64,000 nucleotides of DNA from Methylumidiphilus sp963753955 (GTDB taxonomy: Bacteria; Pseudomonadota; Gammaproteobacteria; Methylococcales; Methylococcaceae): positions 248,001-312,000 of the forward strand of contig CAVWEM010000008.1 of assembly GCA_963753955.1 (NCBI GenBank), in the 5' to 3' direction. Within the stretch, counting starts at the first letter, position 1. Each line of letters begins with the position of its first letter. Below, piece by piece: positions 60,780-64,000 of this stretch. The notes below the pieces were generated by a model that was not told the DNA's origin, ran no database searches, and saw only the letters and a program-made list of their open reading frames with translations. The position numbers and the translations under genes were made by a program.

Positions 60780-62135
60780 ATGAACCGCCAACAACGCCGG
60801 GCCGCTGAGAAACAGCACCAAAAAGGGCAACGGTTTGCCCTGGACGATCTGCTCGGCCAAGCCATAAAATCCCATCGGCAAGGCAATCTTGCCGCAGCGG
60901 AAAAAATCTATCGTGCGATTCTGCGCATCATTCCACAGCAACCCGACGCTTGCCATTTCCTAGGCGTGCTGCTGCATCAAATCGGGCGCAGCGAGTCGGC
61001 GGTGGAATCCATCAAGCGGGCAATCGCCATAAATCCAAATTACACGGATGCCTATAACAATCTGGGGAATGTCTATAAAGAAATCGGCGATGTGGAAAAG
61101 GCCACCGAAGCCTACCGCAAAGTCATTGAGCTTTTCCCCGAACACTCTGCGGCGCTGAATAATTTAGGGGTTGTGCTGAAGGACTTGGGCGAATTCGAGG
61201 AATCCGTCCGGTGTTTACAAAAAGCCATAGCACTGGAGCCGACCCGTGCCGATTATTTCCACAACCTTGGCAATGCCTACCGCAAACAGGGGGATTTGCG
61301 GAAATCAGCCGAGGCTTGCCGACAATCCATCGCTTTGCAGCCTTATCAGGCTGACGCCTATAAAAGCCTGTGGCGGACGCTCTATCTCGCCCGCGAATTC
61401 GAGGAAGCCACCCATGTGCTGCGGCAATGGTTGGAGTTTGATCCCGACAACCCCGTCGCCCAGCACACCTACGCCGCCCACATGGGTGGCGAACTCGTTC
61501 CCGAACGCGCTTCCGACGGTTATGTGCGGCAAACTTTCGATGTTTTTGCCGGCAGTTTCGACAATGTGCTGGAACGGTTGGAATACCGTGCGCCGGGATT
61601 GGTGGCTAAGGCGGTCGGCGATGTCCGGCCCACGCCGGGAGGCGATTGGATTGTACTCGACGCCGGTTGCGGCACGGGGCTTTGCGGCCCGCTCCTGCGG
61701 CCTTACGCGGCACGGTTGGTTGGCGTCGATCTTTCACCAAAAATGTTGGCCAAGGCGGCGGGGCGGGAGGTTTATGAAGAACTGGTCGAGGCGGAGCTGG
61801 TCGGCTATTTGGAGCAGAAACCATCCGCTTTCGACTTGATTGTCTCCGCCGACACATTGGTTTACTTCGGCGAGTTGAGGCCGTTTTTGCAGGCCGCAAA
61901 GAACGCCCTCTTGCCCGGCGGGCATTTGGTGTTCACGCTGGAAAAAGGGGAATCTGGCTTAGGGTTCAAACTGAATATCCACGGACGCTACAGCCACGCG
62001 CCGGGCTATGTCGAAACCGTGCTGGCCGACGCGGGCTTTAAGATTTGCACCATTGACAATGAAACCCTGCGGAAAGAGGCCGGTGTGCCAGTTTCGGGCT
62101 TGCTGGTGACGGCCAGCAAGCTTGCTGAAAATTAG
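60780..62135 (+). CDS. TPR-repeat class I SAM methyltransferase, paralogue
   Basis: The 451-residue protein has about five TPR units over residues 30-220 (NYTDAYNNLGNVYKEIGDVE, HSAALNNLGVVLKDLGEFEE) and a methyltransferase domain with VLDAGCGTGLCGPLLRPYAA and GVDLSPKMLAKAAGREVYEE. FDLIVSADTLVYFGELRPFL follows. The tail has FKLNIHGRYSHAPGYVETVL and GVPVSGLLVTAS. It is colinear with the gene at 17704 along its whole length, and motif I is identical. No methyl acceptor is known for this family in the sequence evidence. The start at ATG 60780 is supported by the basic MNRQQRRAAEKQHQ N-terminus. Confidence 0.87.
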   Translation: MNRQQRRAAEKQHQKGQRFALDDLLGQAIKSHRQGNLAAAEKIYRAILRIIPQQPDACHFLGVLLHQIGRSESAVESIKRAIAINPNYTDAYNNLGNVYKEIGDVEKATEAYRKVIELFPEHSAALNNLGVVLKDLGEFEESVRCLQKAIALEPTRADYFHNLGNAYRKQGDLRKSAEACRQSIALQPYQADAYKSLWRTLYLAREFEEATHVLRQWLEFDPDNPVAQHTYAAHMGGELVPERASDGYVRQTFDVFAGSFDNVLERLEYRAPGLVAKAVGDVRPTPGGDWIVLDAGCGTGLCGPLLRPYAARLVGVDLSPKMLAKAAGREVYEELVEAELVGYLEQKPSAFDLIVSADTLVYFGELRPFLQAAKNALLPGGHLVFTLEKGESGLGFKLNIHGRYSHAPGYVETVLADAGFKICTIDNETLRKEAGVPVSGLLVTASKLAEN

Positions 62136-62255
62136 GCCGCAAAAGCTGGACTCCGGTTGGGCAGGCTTGTGGAGCCGGATGTCGGCTGATATTCTGATCC
62201 TATGCCTTAGCCAATCGTCCTCTGCGGGTGATCGGCTGTCCCCAGAGTAAACGCC

Positions 62256-62804
62256 ATGCCATCCATCGCGCTCAGTTGCCATCCGTCCACGCCTGGCGAG
62301 GCCATCTTCGGCCTTGAGGTGAGGCCGCATGTCAGCGGCAAGACACTCTCGCTGCGATACACACTGGCAGGCGATATCGACGCCCTGCGCTTTCCGGCAC
62401 CCGGCCCGCCGCAACGTGCCGACGGACTCTGGCAAGACACCTGCTTCGAGGCTTTCCTCAAGGCGCAGGAACCGCTGGCGGGCTACTACGAGTTCAATTT
62501 TTCCCCGTCCGGCACTTGGGCGATCTATCGTTTCGATGCTTATCGAGTGGGGATGGAGGCCGTCTCGGCGACTGAACCCCCCGCCATCAGCCTACGCCAC
62601 AACGCCGGGCGGTTTGAATTGGATGCGCTGATCACGCTGGACGGCCTGCCGATGCTGGCGGAAACCACAGACATTCGCCTAGCCTTGTCCGCCGTCCTCA
62701 AAGACAAGCTTGGCAGGGTTTCCTATTGGGCTTGCGCACATCCGCCGGGAAAACCGGATTTCCACCACCCGGATAGTTTTGTCTGCACACTCGGCCAGCG
62801 TTGA
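62256..62804 (+). CDS. DOMON-like domain protein
   Basis: This 182-residue protein without signal peptide has LSLRYTLAGDIDALRFPAPG, then ADGLWQDTCFEAFLKAQEPL, YYEFNFSPSGTWAIYRFDAY and a C-terminal YWACAHPPGKPDFHHPDSFV. This matches the DOMON-like beta-sandwich family related to carbohydrate- and heme-binding modules. It commonly stands next to a DUF1343 gene, as here, with 74 bases between, and the two may act together on murein-derived or other sugars. Confidence 0.82.
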   Translation: MPSIALSCHPSTPGEAIFGLEVRPHVSGKTLSLRYTLAGDIDALRFPAPGPPQRADGLWQDTCFEAFLKAQEPLAGYYEFNFSPSGTWAIYRFDAYRVGMEAVSATEPPAISLRHNAGRFELDALITLDGLPMLAETTDIRLALSAVLKDKLGRVSYWACAHPPGKPDFHHPDSFVCTLGQR

Positions 62805-62878
62805 GAATCCATCAATGCTCCACCCCAACCCCTCTCCCCACGGGGATATGGGGTTTTCTCGCTTCCAAGGAAACACCC

Positions 62879-64000
62879 ATGCAATTCGGCCTAGACCGCT
62901 TACTCGACACCCCTGCCCTGCGCAAACCGCTGGCGGGTCGCCGCGTCGCCTTGCTCGCCCATCCGGCTTCGGTGACGGCGGGCCTGGCCCATGCCCTGGA
63001 CGCGCTGGCCGAGGTCGGCGACATCAGGCTATCCGCCGCCTTCGGCCCCCAGCACGGACTGCGCGGCGACAAGCAGGACAATATGGTCGAATCGGAGGAT
63101 TTCCACGATCCTGCCCATGGCATCCCGGTGTTCAGCCTGTACGGCGAGGTCCGCCGCCCCACTGCGGGCATGATGGACAGCTTCGATGTGCTGCTGGTCG
63201 ATCTGCAAGACCTGGGTTGCCGGATCTACACCTTCATCACCACCCTGCGCTATGTGCTGGAGGAAGCCGCCAAACACGGCAAGACGGTCTGGGTCTTGGA
63301 TCGGCCCAATCCGGCGGGCCGTCCGGTCGAAGGCTTGCGCCTGCGCGAGGGCTGGGAGAGCTTCGTCGGCGCGGGGACTTCGCCCATGCGGCACGGACTC
63401 ACCCTGGGCGAACTGGCCCGCTGGTTTGTGGCGACGCTGCGCCTGGATGTGGATTATGCCGTCATCGCGATGGAAGGCTGGCAACCGACGGAAGCACCGG
63501 GCTATGGCTGGCCGCTGGGTGGACGCACCTGGATCAACCCCAGCCCCAACGCACCCAACCTGTCGATGGCGCGTTGCTACGCAGGCACCGTCATGCTCGA
63601 AGGCACGACCCTGTCCGAAGGACGCGGCACCACCCGGCCTTTGGAACTGTTCGGCGCGCCGGACATCGACGCGGACAAAATCCTAGCCGAGATGCACACC
63701 TTGGCCCCGCACTGGCTGCAAGGCTGCCGTTTGCGCCCCTGCTGCTTCGAGCCGACCTTCCACAAACACGCGGGCCGGCTCTGCGTGGGCATCCAATTCC
63801 ATGTCGATGATCCCGCCTACAGCCATGACTCCTTCCGCCCTTGGCGCTTGCAAGCCTTGGCCTTCAAAGCGATCCGCAGGCTGTGGCCGGACTATCCGCT
63901 GTGGCGCGACTTCCCTTATGAATACGAACACGACCGCCTCGCCATCGACCTCATCAACGGCAGCGAATTATTGCGCCGGTGGGTGGACGACCCCGAGGCC
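62879..64000 (+). CDS. DUF1343 family protein, NamZ-like (3' end outside window)
   Basis: The frame starts at ATG 62879 (MQFGLDRLLDTPALRKPLAG) and runs open to the right edge for 374 codons. DUF1343 motifs are clear: FGPQHGLRGDKQDNMVES, GIPVFSLYGEVRRPT, DVLLVDLQDLGCRIYTFITT, VLDRPNPAGRPVEG, GWPLGGRTWINPSPNAPNLS and YAGTVMLEGTTLSEGRGTTR. The founding member NamZ is an exo-beta-N-acetylmuramidase that removes MurNAc from the non-reducing end of peptidoglycan fragments. No signal peptide is visible, so a cytoplasmic murein-recycling role would be inferred. Only the last few dozen residues should be missing. Confidence 0.92.
   Translation, partial: MQFGLDRLLDTPALRKPLAGRRVALLAHPASVTAGLAHALDALAEVGDIRLSAAFGPQHGLRGDKQDNMVESEDFHDPAHGIPVFSLYGEVRRPTAGMMDSFDVLLVDLQDLGCRIYTFITTLRYVLEEAAKHGKTVWVLDRPNPAGRPVEGLRLREGWESFVGAGTSPMRHGLTLGELARWFVATLRLDVDYAVIAMEGWQPTEAPGYGWPLGGRTWINPSPNAPNLSMARCYAGTVMLEGTTLSEGRGTTRPLELFGAPDIDADKILAEMHTLAPHWLQGCRLRPCCFEPTFHKHAGRLCVGIQFHVDDPAYSHDSFRPWRLQALAFKAIRRLWPDYPLWRDFPYEYEHDRLAIDLINGSELLRRWVDDPEA

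Noticed and set aside
62815..62862. CCCCAACCCCTCTCCCCACGG stretch between the DOMON-like and DUF1343 genes as another palindromic repeat
   Set aside because: Only one weak half of the repeat is recognisable, so I do not count it with the copies in tssH and kdpB.
1..64000. CRISPR arrays, rRNA and tRNA genes
   Set aside because: No regularly spaced direct repeats and no recognisable rRNA or tRNA cloverleaf sequence was seen on either strand.

Overview
The window reads as a chromosomal segment of a GC-rich gammaproteobacterium. The gene content (type VI secretion, Kdp potassium pump, glycan transferases, a DUF4266/DUF3570/ApbE cluster, and dense insertion sequences and palindromic repeats) would fit a methanotroph-like Methylococcales genome. 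That placement is an inference, because no rRNA or single-copy marker gene is present.

Layout. (1) 1-12243, plus strand: the distal half of a type VI secretion (T6SS) locus, in the order TagF-PP2C fusion, tssA, tssB, tssC, hcp, tagJ, tssE, tssF, tssG, tssH. Two components are damaged as read: tssG lacks one base in a C run, and tssH carries a palindromic repeat cluster that shifts the frame. The membrane-complex genes and vgrG are not in view and probably lie to the left. (2) 12230-22430: an accessory zone. It holds a Uma2-type nuclease gene broken by a small inverted-repeat element and a complete IS with a perfect 9-bp target duplication. Three lower-GC orphan genes follow, two of which have Cys/His arrangements that suggest toxin or effector enzymes. 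Then come a TPR-methyltransferase flanked by inverted copies of one repeat, a HepT/MntA toxin-antitoxin pair with a nonsense codon in mntA, a lone DUF433 gene, a 1160-bp IS and a putA fragment. (3) 22488-25972, minus strand: three glycosyltransferase genes, one fused to a PIG-L deacetylase domain. (4) 26032-34848, minus strand: a cell-envelope cluster of a membrane spermidine-synthase-like protein, ApbE (frameshifted), a large DUF3570 outer-membrane protein with a His-rich linker, a DUF4266 lipoprotein, a TlpA-like thioredoxin and three small exported proteins. Two of the exported proteins are predicted to start with His once mature. (5) 35422-43454, plus strand: a glycan export and modification operon with a Wzt-like ATPase, glycosyltransferases, a methyltransferase, a B12-binding radical SAM enzyme, a membrane acyltransferase and a GNAT enzyme. 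(6) 43623-56410: the Kdp region, minus strand. kdpFABC is separated from kdpD by toxin-antitoxin genes and an M20/GNAT pair, and kdpE is reduced to a remnant. (7) 56883-60674: a pile-up of a second 1160-bp IS copy, an IS5-type remnant, a complete ISAs1-type element and an internally deleted ISAzo13-type element. (8) 60780-64000: a second TPR-methyltransferase, a DOMON-like protein and a DUF1343 protein that runs off the right edge.

The main themes are gene decay and repeat traffic. At least nine genes carry single-base or deletion lesions. One class of GC-rich palindromic repeat has entered two coding sequences, in frame in kdpB and out of frame in tssH. An 89-bp non-autonomous element shares terminal repeats with the 1160-bp IS, and each is present twice. 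The two IS copies lie in direct orientation and bracket about 35 kb holding the glycan, envelope and Kdp genes. The most promising undescribed material is the Cys/His orphan genes beside the T6SS and the His-rich, His-terminal exported proteins linked to ApbE and TlpA.
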